A stretch of DNA of 7,238 nt from Phytoactinopolyspora endophytica (GCF_004138495.1 NZ_ML142875.1:9637-16874), one strand, 5' to 3'; shown: positions 1-5,594, counted from the first letter of the stretch. The notes: generated by a model from the letters alone, not told the origin. A program made the numbers and translations.

Positions 1-55
1 GTCCTGCATCTCTGGACGTAGACGCTGGATCAGCGTCGGGCTGAGCGCCGCAACG
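1..55. other. left edge, no supported gene
   Basis: This is the short stretch beyond the stop codon of the SARP-type regulator. Each strand has a short open stretch (on the minus strand one frame is open from about base 75 to the window edge), but no start codon with a ribosome binding site and no recognisable family. I see no terminator hairpin with a T tract here. Confidence 0.5.
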
Positions 56-820
56 TCACTTCGTGCGTCGATGTCCTAGCGCCTCGAGATAGATGTGCTC
101 GACCTCCGGCGCGGGCGAAATGCCCATCACCTCGCTTAGCAGGTCACGCAGTTCGGTGTAGACCCGTACGGCTTCGGCTCGGTCTCCAGCGGCGACGTGG
201 CACTCCATCAGCCGGGCATATACCGACTCACGGTACGGGGCGAGCGCGACCGCCCGACGGGCCGCAGCCACAGCCGTCGGTCCGTTGCCGACCTGGAGCC
301 ACGCATTCGCCAGAGTGTCATACGTTCGCACCTCGAGCTCGTGGAGCTCGCGGCGCCGCTGCTCCACCCATGGCAGGTCTTCACCAGACAGGAAGGGACG
401 GCGCAGGATTGCCGAGGCAACAGCCGCCGCCGGCCACGCCGCACGTGCGTCACCGCGAACCACCGCACCTTCGGCGAAATCCAGCGAGTTCATCGCCTCG
501 CGGAGATCGATCCACGTGCCGGCTGGGAGTCGCAGCTCGTAGCAGCCGTACGAGCCCTCCAGGGAGTTGGAAGCGTCGACGCCGACTCGGCTCAAGGTTC
601 GGCGCAGTTTACTCACGATAGCGTTGAGGGCGGTGTCCCAGGCATCGGGAAGACTGTCGCCCCAGATGGCCTCCGCTAGTTGGTGCCGTTCGACCCGCCG
701 TGGGCTCTCTGCGAGGTAGACGAATGCCAGTCTGCCCTGCCGCCCGAGAAAGTCCGCCTGTTCCAGAACACCATGCGGGCTGTCAATCGTCACTCGTCCG
801 AGGAGGTAAACGCGCAGCAC
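56..820 (-). CDS. SARP/BTAD-family transcriptional regulator
   Basis: A DNA-binding transcription factor of the SARP type, about 254 residues from the GTG at 820. Residues about 2-106 form an OmpR-like winged helix: the opening strand LRVYLLGRVTI, the helix stretch HQLAEAIWGD, the recognition-helix region VSKLRRTLSRVG and the closing beta-hairpin around CYELRLPAG. Residues about 110-248 form the alpha-helical, TPR-like bacterial transcriptional activation domain (WVEQRRRELHELEVR, then paired helices ending AVRVYTELRDLLSEVMG). No NB-ARC ATPase follows, so this is a small SARP. The reading frame stays open to 1039, but the fold begins at the 820 GTG. A longer start would run through the intergenic operator and the start of the divergent gene at 900, so I prefer 820 despite a weak ribosome binding site (GGGA). 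It probably activates the divergent genes and may control itself. The family call is firm; the target is inferred. Confidence 0.88.
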   Translation of the reverse strand: MLRVYLLGRVTIDSPHGVLEQADFLGRQGRLAFVYLAESPRRVERHQLAEAIWGDSLPDAWDTALNAIVSKLRRTLSRVGVDASNSLEGSYGCYELRLPAGTWIDLREAMNSLDFAEGAVVRGDARAAWPAAAVASAILRRPFLSGEDLPWVEQRRRELHELEVRTYDTLANAWLQVGNGPTAVAAARRAVALAPYRESVYARLMECHVAAGDRAEAVRVYTELRDLLSEVMGISPAPEVEHIYLEALGHRRTK

Positions 821-837
821 GACAGTCCCAATCTGTG

Positions 838-855
838 GCCAAGGCGCCGCCAAGC
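838..855. promoter_or_regulatory. putative SARP operator: heptamer direct repeats
   Basis: Seen in sequence: GCCAAGG (838-844), a 4-bp spacer CGCC, then GCCAAGC (849-855). The heptamers match at 6 of 7 positions with an 11-bp period. SARP activators are known to bind heptameric direct repeats with this period, usually ending about 8 bp upstream of the -10 element. Here a -10-like TAGTCT begins 9 bp after the second heptamer. The site lies between the SARP-type gene and the divergent DUF1059-like gene, which supports it as that regulator's own operator. Binding itself is inference. Confidence 0.55.
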
Positions 856-860
856 CAGAA

Positions 861-889
861 AGTCTAGTCTCACACCATACGCCGACGAA
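861..889 (-). promoter_or_regulatory. possible leftward promoter of the SARP-type gene
   Basis: On the minus strand TAGACT (866-861) fits TAnnnT, and a weak -35-like TTCGTC (889-884) lies 17 bases upstream. It overlaps the rightward -10 through the direct repeat AGTCTAGTCT. Transcription would start near 854, inside the heptamer repeats, so regulator bound there could block its own gene. This is a weak match and an inference. Confidence 0.25.
865..870 (+). promoter_or_regulatory. putative -10 element, rightward operon
   Basis: TAGTCT fits the TAnnnT pattern of actinobacterial housekeeping -10 elements. It would place the transcript start near 877, with a short leader of about 23 bases before the ATG at 900. 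The expected -35 position (about 842-847) is occupied by the heptamer repeats rather than a good TTGACA, as expected for a promoter that depends on a SARP activator. Confidence 0.4.
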
Positions 890-894
890 GGAGG
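888..894 (+). promoter_or_regulatory. strong ribosome binding site
   Basis: AAGGAGG lies 5 bases before the ATG at 900 and is a near-perfect Shine-Dalgarno sequence. It fixes the start of the 53-residue gene and is the main evidence that this tiny ORF is translated. Confidence 0.8.
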
Positions 895-899
895 ACACC

Positions 900-1061
900 A
901 TGACCGACAACCGGCCCAGCGTGATCGAGTGCCCGTGCGGCGCTGTCCTCGAGGGCACGAGCAGCAGCGCGGTGGCTGACATGGCGCAGACCCACGCCAA
1001 GGAGACGCATGACATGGACCTGTCGAGAGAGCAGGCCATGGCGATGGCGCGGCCAGCTTGA
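900..1061 (+). CDS. small DUF1059-like protein (53 aa)
   Basis: A 53-residue soluble protein with no membrane segment. It begins MTDNRPSVIECPCGAVLEG and ends with a helix around LSREQAMAMARPA. The pattern of Cys11-Pro-Cys13-Gly near the N-terminus, a middle helix, then His32 and His37 before a Gly/Asp turn resembles the small DUF1059 family, whose function is unknown. The C-x-C plus H-x4-H spacing could bind a metal such as zinc; that is inference. It is the first gene of the rightward unit: it sits behind the putative SARP operator, has the best ribosome binding site in the window, and ends 6 bases before the lipoprotein gene, so the two are probably co-transcribed and perhaps translationally coupled. 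It is short enough to be missed by length-filtered gene calling. I am confident it is a gene and moderately confident of the family. Confidence 0.8.
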   Translation: MTDNRPSVIECPCGAVLEGTSSSAVADMAQTHAKETHDMDLSREQAMAMARPA

Positions 1062-1067
1062 CGACCA

Positions 1068-2090
1068 ATGCGCGCGAGTTCTGGCTATCAACGGGTGCGG
1101 GGTCACACCTGGACCCTTGTCACCGCCGCCGCTTTGGCGACCGTCGCCTGCGGCACTGACAACGAACAGGGGGTTGGGCCGACCGATGTGGAGTCGCCCT
1201 CCGGTCCGCACGTCGACGTCGTAGATGAATCGGCCTTCGACTACGACGAAGGAGGTAAGCTCAATGTCGAGGAAGAGCCGGCGGATTTGACGGTACCGTT
1301 CCCGGATGTCGACATCTTCACCATCAGCTATGACAGCGCGGGCGGCGAGGTCACCGGGCTTATCGCCTACCCGCCCGAGGGAGACACCGACGCCGGTGTC
1401 ATCGCGATGCATGGCATGCCCGAGCGGGCCGTGGACATGATCGAGCCGCTCGCGTTCCTCTCCTGCGCTGGGGCCACGGCCATCGCCATAGACGCCCCGT
1501 ATGCCCGCGCCGACCGGATGACTACGCCACTGCTGTTCGACGAGACCGATCGCGACGAGATGATCCAGCTGGTGGTCGATCTGCGCCGCGCTGTCGATGT
1601 TCTGGAGAGCAAGGGCGTCAAGCGGATCGCCTACGACGGTGTCAGCTGGAGCGTTGACGGCGGAGGTGTCCTCGCAGGCGTCGAGCCGCGCATCGACGGC
1701 TATGCGTTCATGGTCGGCAGCCCTGTCGTCGACCGATTCATCCGCAACGGGTCACCGATCGGCCCGCTCGCCGAGCAGAGCGAGCAGGTCATCAACGATT
1801 GGTTGGACCTGATGGCGACAGTGTCGGCTATGGAGTTCATCGGCACCGCCACCGCGCCGATCTACTTCCAGAACAACACCAGCGATACGATCTCCACGCC
1901 CGAAAGCGCCGAGCGGCTGCACGCTGCGGCAGGGCCCGATCACGAGGTGCAGTGGTATGACGACTCGCCCAGTGCGAATGGCCACGACCCATCGCTGCAG
2001 ATGATCGCCGACCACATCCGCTGGCAGACCGACCTTCTCGGGCTCGATACAGATCGCGTCGACACATGCCTCGCCCCTCTAGAACAGTGA
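1068..2090 (+). CDS. probable alpha/beta-hydrolase lipoprotein
   Basis: A 340-residue hydrolase probably anchored outside the cytoplasmic membrane. Residues 1-28 look like a lipoprotein signal: basic residues at 9-11, a hydrophobic core (about 15-27) and a box ending T-V-A-Cys28. The -3 residue is Thr rather than the usual Leu/Val, so lipidation is probable, not certain. An acidic linker (about 37-75) precedes the hydrolase domain. Likely catalytic residues are Ser193 in GVSWS, Asp273 in NTSDTIST and His306 in NGHDPS, with the oxyanion-side HG at 115-116. The nucleophile elbow reads G-x-S-x-S where the family has G-x-S-x-G, followed by GGGVLAGVEPRIDGY, typical of this branch. The substrate is unknown; an ester or peptide-like bond is most likely. 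The start at 1068 has no good ribosome binding site but lies 6 bases after the upstream stop, consistent with coupling. A GTG at 1095 is a possible shorter start. Confidence 0.82.
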   Translation: MRASSGYQRVRGHTWTLVTAAALATVACGTDNEQGVGPTDVESPSGPHVDVVDESAFDYDEGGKLNVEEEPADLTVPFPDVDIFTISYDSAGGEVTGLIAYPPEGDTDAGVIAMHGMPERAVDMIEPLAFLSCAGATAIAIDAPYARADRMTTPLLFDETDRDEMIQLVVDLRRAVDVLESKGVKRIAYDGVSWSVDGGGVLAGVEPRIDGYAFMVGSPVVDRFIRNGSPIGPLAEQSEQVINDWLDLMATVSAMEFIGTATAPIYFQNNTSDTISTPESAERLHAAAGPDHEVQWYDDSPSANGHDPSLQMIADHIRWQTDLLGLDTDRVDTCLAPLEQ

Positions 2091-2114
2091 CTGCGGGGAA
2101 ACTGCCGCGAGTGA

Positions 2115-2693
2115 GTGGAGCCAGATGTGGGGGGAGTGGGTGAGCCAGACGTTGGGGTCGCCTCGCACGACTATGACACACGGTGTGAGAACGGCTCGTG
2201 GTGCGGGCGTTCAATCACGGCCTATATTGCCGAAGTAAAGGGAAATGGTGCCTACGGCAATAGAGACGGCGTGATTGGAACATTCGACATCATTTGGCGG
2301 CAGAATTTCCAAGGTCCGTATCCACAGTGGCGACTCGCAGTGGATTGGGACTCAGGACCGAGGATTCACCTGCAGGAGTACAAAGCTCAGTGCCGTAGGC
2401 ATATTTCCGGTAGTTCAGATGCCTACTGTGGCTCCCGGCTATTCTATCCTGGTTCAATATCCTCGAGCTCGCGGCGCAGTTACTCGCCCTCGTCTAGCGG
2501 GTATAAGAAGAGCGGAACGAGACTCAGCGGGTCAACGTCGAGGAAGTATCACGACGATTTGACGGGTACCTTCCACGCGGCAGGCTACACCTATGCGTTC
2601 CGTGCGGGGACTCTGCACACGGGACACTGGCGCAATTGCGGTTCGAGTACCGGATGCAGGTACTATCAGGTTCCGTGGACAAGCAGCCCGTGA
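2115..2693 (+). CDS. six-cysteine exported-type protein, 5' end probably lost
   Basis: I do not recognise a named family. The ORF encodes 192 residues from a GTG at 2115, directly after an in-frame stop at 2112-2114. Six cysteines fall as three close pairs (24/30, 93/105, 175/181), with many Tyr, Trp, Ser and Gly residues and a Ser-rich stretch (about 114-142, SSSSRRSYSPSSSGY). This is the make-up of a disulfide-bonded secreted protein. No signal peptide precedes it: the N-terminus is the repeat EPDVGG/EPDVGV and the sequence upstream is the end of the lipoprotein gene. I infer that the original start and signal were lost by recombination near 2091-2160. Base composition is clearly more AT-rich than the flanking genes, suggesting acquisition. 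The start at 2115 has no convincing ribosome binding site. A toxin or surface-protein role is possible but not shown. Confidence 0.55.
   Translation: MEPDVGGVGEPDVGVASHDYDTRCENGSWCGRSITAYIAEVKGNGAYGNRDGVIGTFDIIWRQNFQGPYPQWRLAVDWDSGPRIHLQEYKAQCRRHISGSSDAYCGSRLFYPGSISSSSRRSYSPSSSGYKKSGTRLSGSTSRKYHDDLTGTFHAAGYTYAFRAGTLHTGHWRNCGSSTGCRYYQVPWTSSP
2118..2157 (+). repeat. two imperfect 16-bp repeats, 24 bp apart
   Basis: GAGCCAGATGTGGGGG (2118-2133) is repeated as GAGCCAGACGTTGGGG (2142-2157), with three differences. In the reading frame this duplicates EPDVGG/EPDVGV at the very start of the exported-type protein. It sits where a signal peptide would be expected to end, so it may mark a small duplication at the junction that removed the true 5' end. 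Confidence 0.6.
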
Positions 2694-2707
2694 ACTGTAC
2701 TAGGTTG

Positions 2708-3168
2708 GTGAAGACGGTGGCAGACTGGGGCGTAGTTGAGGAGCCGGCATCGAGTCCGCCCGCCGGAGACGATTGGGTCGAGGCGCCGGATGCGCCGATG
2801 TGGGTGTTTCTTCCGGCCGTATGGCCGCACCCGCATCGAACGTGGATTCGTAGGGAACGGGACAGAGTTGTCACCACATTCGATATGGTTATCGACGGAA
2901 ACGTCATCTCGAAACGGGTGACATCATGGACAAATGAGGACTATGTAGTTGAAGAGGCAGACAGCAACGTAACTCTCGCAAACGCTGGCCTTCCGGCACG
3001 ACCCCCGAAAGAACGTGGTACCTGCGTTTACCGAACGGGGTCGAGCAACTGGACGACGTTCTCCGCCAGTTCATCGATGAGGCAGATGCCAACAGCATCG
3101 AGCCATGGTGCAATCCAGAGTTCGTAGCTTTCGTCTCAAGACGGCTTCGCGAGCAGTACTCATGGTGA
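2708..3168 (+). pseudogene. hypothetical cytoplasmic protein, frameshifted
   Basis: Two overlapping frames join into one protein of about 153 residues. The first part reads from the GTG at 2708 (VKTVADWGVVEEP..., then MWVFLPAVWPHPHRTWIRRE and VTSWTNEDYVVEEADSNVTL) to about 3003. The second continues one base back in frame: ERTWYLRLPNGVEQLDDVLR, then FIDEADANSIEPWCNPEFVA, ending REQYSW at the stop 3166-3168. One added C in the CCCCC run at 3002-3006 restores a continuous frame, so a 1-base deletion there (or a sequencing error) is the simplest reading. The protein is rich in Trp and acidic residues and lacks a signal or membrane segment. It begins 12 bases after the exported-type gene and probably formed a unit with it. 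An immunity or chaperone role would suit the arrangement, but I recognise no family. Earlier in-frame starts (2654 ATG, 2636 TTG) overlap the upstream gene. Confidence 0.6.
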
Positions 3169-3298
3169 GTGACGCGCCAGCTACTGACGGTCACACGCCG
3201 ATGACCTCCGGGAACTGTCCTTTGAAGCTGGTCTGAATAGAGGATTCGACATCCTTGTTATCCCAGCACAGGACCACCCACAGGGGTATCGCTTCTAA
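3162..3298 (+). pseudogene. short overlapping ORF, frameshifted
   Basis: An ATG at 3162 overlaps the upstream stop codon (ATGGTGA), a common layout of co-translated genes. Its frame gives MVSDAPATDGHTPMTSGN and stops at 3234-3236. The frame one base back is then protein-like: ELSFEAGLNRGFDILVIPAQ, then DHPQGYRF, to the TAA at 3296-3298. A single-base deletion between 3188 and 3233 (for example in the GGG at 3210-3212) would explain both parts and give about 45 residues. I recognise no family. It could also be the remaining part of a longer gene truncated by the adjacent transposase remnant. Confidence 0.4.
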
Positions 3299-3300
3299 CC

Positions 3301-3690
3301 GAAGCGAGGAGGTTGTGGACTACGTCCGGCCGGGCCACCCGGTCCGTGCATGACACCGCCATCCGCGTCGCGACCGTCTCGCCACGCTAGACGGAAGAGC
3401 CTTGACTTCTTCGGCATGCGGAGCGTCCATGGAGAAACACTGGGCTGGGTGAAGACCTTGGGCGAGGTCCGCGTCACATCGCCCACAAGAAACCCAAGAA
3501 CGGCAGCCTCACCGAGGCCCATAAGGAGTGGAACCTGTTGATCGGCGCCAAGCGAGCCCTGGCCGAGAGAGCCAACGCCTACCTGAAGACGTGTTTCCGC
3601 TGGTTGCAGAAGGTCTCCAGGTTCGCGCATGTCGGTGCGGGTGCCGGTGCTGGCTATGGTCCGGCTCGTGCCGGTGGAGTTTCTGACTGA
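3301..3690 (+). pseudogene. decayed DDE transposase remnant (IS5-like)
   Basis: One frame carries two transposase landmarks at the expected spacing. The first is LWTTSGRATRSVHDTA (about 3313-3360), matching the W-S-x-x-x-x-x-S-V-H-D catalytic strand of IS5-type DDE transposases. The second is AHKKPKNGSLTEAHKEWN (3481-3534), followed by RALAERANAYLKTCFRWLQK, the C-terminal part with the conserved Glu of ERANA and LK-x-x-F-x-x-L. The catalytic Asp (3352-3354) to HKKP distance is about 44 codons, as in intact relatives. Two in-frame stops (3388-3390, 3403-3405) and poor similarity between the landmarks show it is dead. Residues after LQKVS become a Gly/Ala-rich tail up to the stop at 3688-3690, so the true C-terminus is shifted or lost. 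The N-terminal half is missing. No clear terminal inverted repeats or target duplication were found. Confidence 0.55.
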
Positions 3691-3758
3691 GCTGCACGGC
3701 CATCGCCTGCAATGAAAGGCTTTTGCGCGTGCTGCGGTCCGGATGATGCGGTGGCCCG

Positions 3759-4712
3759 GTGATTAACCACGATGAGGCGGCGGCCGTCCGACCGTTGACA
3801 CTGGCTTGGGTGAGCCGGCACCTCGAGGCCGGCGAACGGATCGTCAGAACCGAGGCGCTGCACGGCGGCATCACGGCCGAGATGCGGAGGCTGGCCATCG
3901 GTACGCGGGACGGAGGCACCCGTGACCTGGTACTGCGTACCTTCGTCAACGTGGAGCACGCCGAGGACTGGCTGAACAGGGAGGCTGGCGCCCTGACCCT
4001 GCTCACGGGGACCGACGTGCCGGCTCCTGGACTGGTCGCGGTTGACCCGACCGCCGCGCATTGCGAGTATCCATCGCTCCTTATGACACATCTGGCGGGG
4101 CGGGCGGTCCTGGACGATGAGGGATTGGAGAGGCGCGTTCCTCTGCTGGCCCGTCAGCTCGTGGCGATCCACGCGTTGCGACCCGCCGAGCGGCCCCGGG
4201 AGTATGTGGCGTTGACGACCGCCGACACCGTCGTGGTGCCGAAGGGCGCCGACGGGGCGGCATGGGCCGCGGCGATCGACGTCATCCGCAAGCCCGCGCC
4301 GCCCTACGCGGGGCGATTCCTGCACCGAGACTTCCACCCTGGCAACGTGCTGTTCGACGTGCCGCCCCGAAGGCCGGCAGGTGCCCGGATCACCGGCGTC
4401 GTCGACTGGGCAACGACCTCCTGGGGCCCGGCGGATCTCGATGTGGCGCATTGCTCCACCAATCTCGCGCTGCTGCACGGCCCTGCGTGGGGTCTGCGGT
4501 TCGCTGAGGCGTATGAGGAGGCCGGCGGGGTGCTGGCCGCGGCCGCGAGCGAGCGCCTGTACTGGAGGGTGCGGGACGGGCTGGCGTTCTCAGAAGAGGT
4601 GCACTCGGCGTCTCAGCCATGGCGGGAGGCAGGGAGGACAGAGCTGACGACGCGAACCGTGGAGCAGCGGCTGGATGCCTATGTCACCGCCCTGATGGAC
4701 GCGCTGGGCTGA
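3759..4712 (+). CDS. aminoglycoside phosphotransferase family kinase
   Basis: A cytoplasmic kinase of the APH (PF01636-type) fold, 317 residues, full length for the family. It transfers a phosphate from a nucleotide to a small-molecule hydroxyl; the substrate cannot be told from sequence. The catalytic loop is HRDFHPGNVLF (189-199), with base Asp191 and metal-binding Asn196. The second metal ligand is Asp216 in VVDWATTSWGPADLDVAH. The N-lobe has the loop LHGGITAEMRRL (34-45) and strand DLVLRTF (56-62), where the usual ATP-binding Lys or Arg is Arg60. The start is a GTG at 3759 with only a poor ribosome binding site. It stands alone between two transposase remnants. Membership of the family does not imply drug resistance: many actinobacterial members act in metabolism or have unknown substrates. 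Confidence 0.88.
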   Translation: MINHDEAAAVRPLTLAWVSRHLEAGERIVRTEALHGGITAEMRRLAIGTRDGGTRDLVLRTFVNVEHAEDWLNREAGALTLLTGTDVPAPGLVAVDPTAAHCEYPSLLMTHLAGRAVLDDEGLERRVPLLARQLVAIHALRPAERPREYVALTTADTVVVPKGADGAAWAAAIDVIRKPAPPYAGRFLHRDFHPGNVLFDVPPRRPAGARITGVVDWATTSWGPADLDVAHCSTNLALLHGPAWGLRFAEAYEEAGGVLAAAASERLYWRVRDGLAFSEEVHSASQPWREAGRTELTTRTVEQRLDAYVTALMDALG

Positions 4713-4715
4713 CAG

Positions 4716-4826
4716 CCGCCATCGGGTCTGAGCAGATTCGACCAGCTTGAACACCATGGCCAGTGCGGCGGCTGCGCTGCCGGCGCTTCCCCTGTCCTGT
4801 AGGCGGTCCACATTGCCGAGGATCAT
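4716..4826 (-). pseudogene. short transposase C-terminal remnant (mutator/IS256-like?)
   Basis: On the minus strand, codons from 4826 down to 4716 read DRGSAGSAAAALAMVFKLVE and then SAQTRWR. As far as I can recall, A-L-A-M-x-F-K-L-x-E-x-A-Q-x-R-W-R is typical of the C-terminus of actinobacterial transposases usually filed under IS256/mutator. The similarity ends at RWR, 3 bases beyond the stop of the kinase gene, where the frame becomes its antisense. So the remnant was cut there or the kinase segment joined there. It is far too short to be active. The family name is from memory; that it is a transposase-like scar is more secure than the exact family. Confidence 0.4.
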
Positions 4827-4841
4827 CGTGAGGTCTAGTAT
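4813..4841 (+). promoter_or_regulatory. promoter of the AraC-type gene, leaderless
   Basis: TTGCCG (4813-4818), a 17-base spacer, then TAGTAT (4836-4841) make a good housekeeping-type promoter. Transcription would begin at about 4848-4850, on or next to the GTG start at 4850. That predicts a leaderless mRNA, common in actinobacteria, and explains the absence of a ribosome binding site. The -35 lies inside the minus-strand transposase remnant. Confidence 0.5.
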
Positions 4842-4849
4842 TTCGCCGG

Positions 4850-5539
4850 GTGGGGCTGATCTACAACGCTGTGGCCGGCGAACTCCCGCTGGTGCAGCGG
4901 GTGTGGACGGCGACCTGTGAGGCCACGACCGGTTTCAGCTCCGCGGTCAAAGCCTCATCCATGATCTGTTTTGCGCGGAGCGGTGACGGCGTGACGGTGC
5001 ACCTCAAAGGACCGGAGACGACGGGCACCTTGATGACGTGTCCGGAGGGCTGGGAGTTCTTCGGGGTGGAGTTGCGGCCCGGTGCTTATCTGCCGCTGTA
5101 TCCGCCCTCGAGCCTGACCAACTTCAGGGATGCGCTGCTGCCGATCCTGCCGGGCGGCCGGATCTTCCTGGACAACTGGGACTGGGAGATGCCGACCGAG
5201 CAGAACGTCGACGTCTTCGTCAACCGGCTGGTACACGCTGGCTTGTTGATCTTCGACCCGCTGGTCGACGAGATCCGGCACGGCGAACGTCCACGCGGCA
5301 TGTCGGAACGGATCGCGCAGATCCGGTTCCGCCGGGCCACCGGGATCTCGCACCGCAAGTTCGTCAGCATCGAGCAGGCCCGGCACGCCGCGCAACTCCT
5401 CACGGCGGGCAGATCGATCGCCGACGTGGTCACTGCCGGCGGCTACTACGATCAGTCACAGCTCGCGCGAGCGATGCGGTGGGCGACCGGTCACACCCCG
5501 GGCGAGTTGAGGTCCGGCATCTCGTTTCTGGCGTTGTGA
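4850..5539 (+). CDS. AraC-family transcriptional regulator
   Basis: A 229-residue regulator. Residues about 1-135 form an N-terminal sensor domain with short beta strands (GVTVHLKGPETTGTLM, EFFGVELRPGAYLPL). Residues about 145-225 are the AraC DNA-binding domain with two helix-turn-helix units. The first includes RFRRATGISHRKFVSIEQAR. The second is SIADVVTAGGYYDQSQLARA, ending with the family signature ATGHTPGEL (212-220). In the usual A-x-x-x-G-[FY]-x-[DS]-Q-S-x-x-x-R pattern it has AGGYYDQSQLARA, so the second unit is intact. The GTG start fits a leaderless transcript from the promoter just upstream; an in-frame stop at 4829 excludes a much longer protein. Actinobacterial AraC genes of this kind often sit beside a DHFR-like reductase, which is the next gene here, so that gene is the probable target. 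The ligand is unknown. Confidence 0.88.
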   Translation: MGLIYNAVAGELPLVQRVWTATCEATTGFSSAVKASSMICFARSGDGVTVHLKGPETTGTLMTCPEGWEFFGVELRPGAYLPLYPPSSLTNFRDALLPILPGGRIFLDNWDWEMPTEQNVDVFVNRLVHAGLLIFDPLVDEIRHGERPRGMSERIAQIRFRRATGISHRKFVSIEQARHAAQLLTAGRSIADVVTAGGYYDQSQLARAMRWATGHTPGELRSGISFLAL

Positions 5540-5585
5540 TGCGGCTTCGGTTCGATACAAGACGGACCATCAGCCGAATGGTTGA
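5534..5585 (+). promoter_or_regulatory. possible promoter and operator for the reductase
   Basis: TTGTGA (5534-5539), a 16-base spacer and TACAAG (5556-5561) form a weak promoter. Just downstream, TCAGCC-GAAT-GGTTGA (5570-5585) is an inverted repeat with one mismatch (a G-U pair in RNA). The gap has no ribosome binding site for the GTG at 5595. This could be where the AraC-type protein acts, but the match is modest. Confidence 0.25.
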
Positions 5586-5594
5586 CTCCTGGAC

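Noticed and set aside
680..979. Plus-strand ORF (99 codons)
   Set aside because: Antisense to the winged-helix part of the SARP-type gene and out of frame with the 900-1061 gene; no recognisable content.
821..1039. N-terminal extension of the SARP-type protein to the ATG at 1039
   Set aside because: The extra 73 residues do not look like the fold and would run through the operator and the divergent mini-gene. The family begins at the strand just after the GTG at 820.
1249..1290. AAGGAGG followed by an ATG at 1264 inside the lipoprotein gene
   Set aside because: It looks like a translation start, but the frame stops after 8 codons and differs from the lipoprotein frame. It encodes the EGG of the acidic linker.
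870..1412. Minus-strand ORF (180 codons)
   Set aside because: It overlaps the DUF1059-like gene with its strong ribosome binding site and the lipoprotein hydrolase; low-complexity Arg/Gly-rich translation.
3703..3725. Near-palindrome around AAAGGCTTTT upstream of the kinase
   Set aside because: Considered as an IS end or a terminator. It is short, has no matching partner near 3300 and no T tract beyond four bases, so neither can be supported.
3723..3747. Possible promoter TTGCGC...GATGAT before the kinase
   Set aside because: The spacer is only 13 bases, too short for a normal promoter, and both hexamers are weak.
3654..4478. Minus-strand ORF (274 codons)
   Set aside because: Antisense to the phosphotransferase-fold kinase, whose catalytic motifs are intact; no domain in the antisense product.
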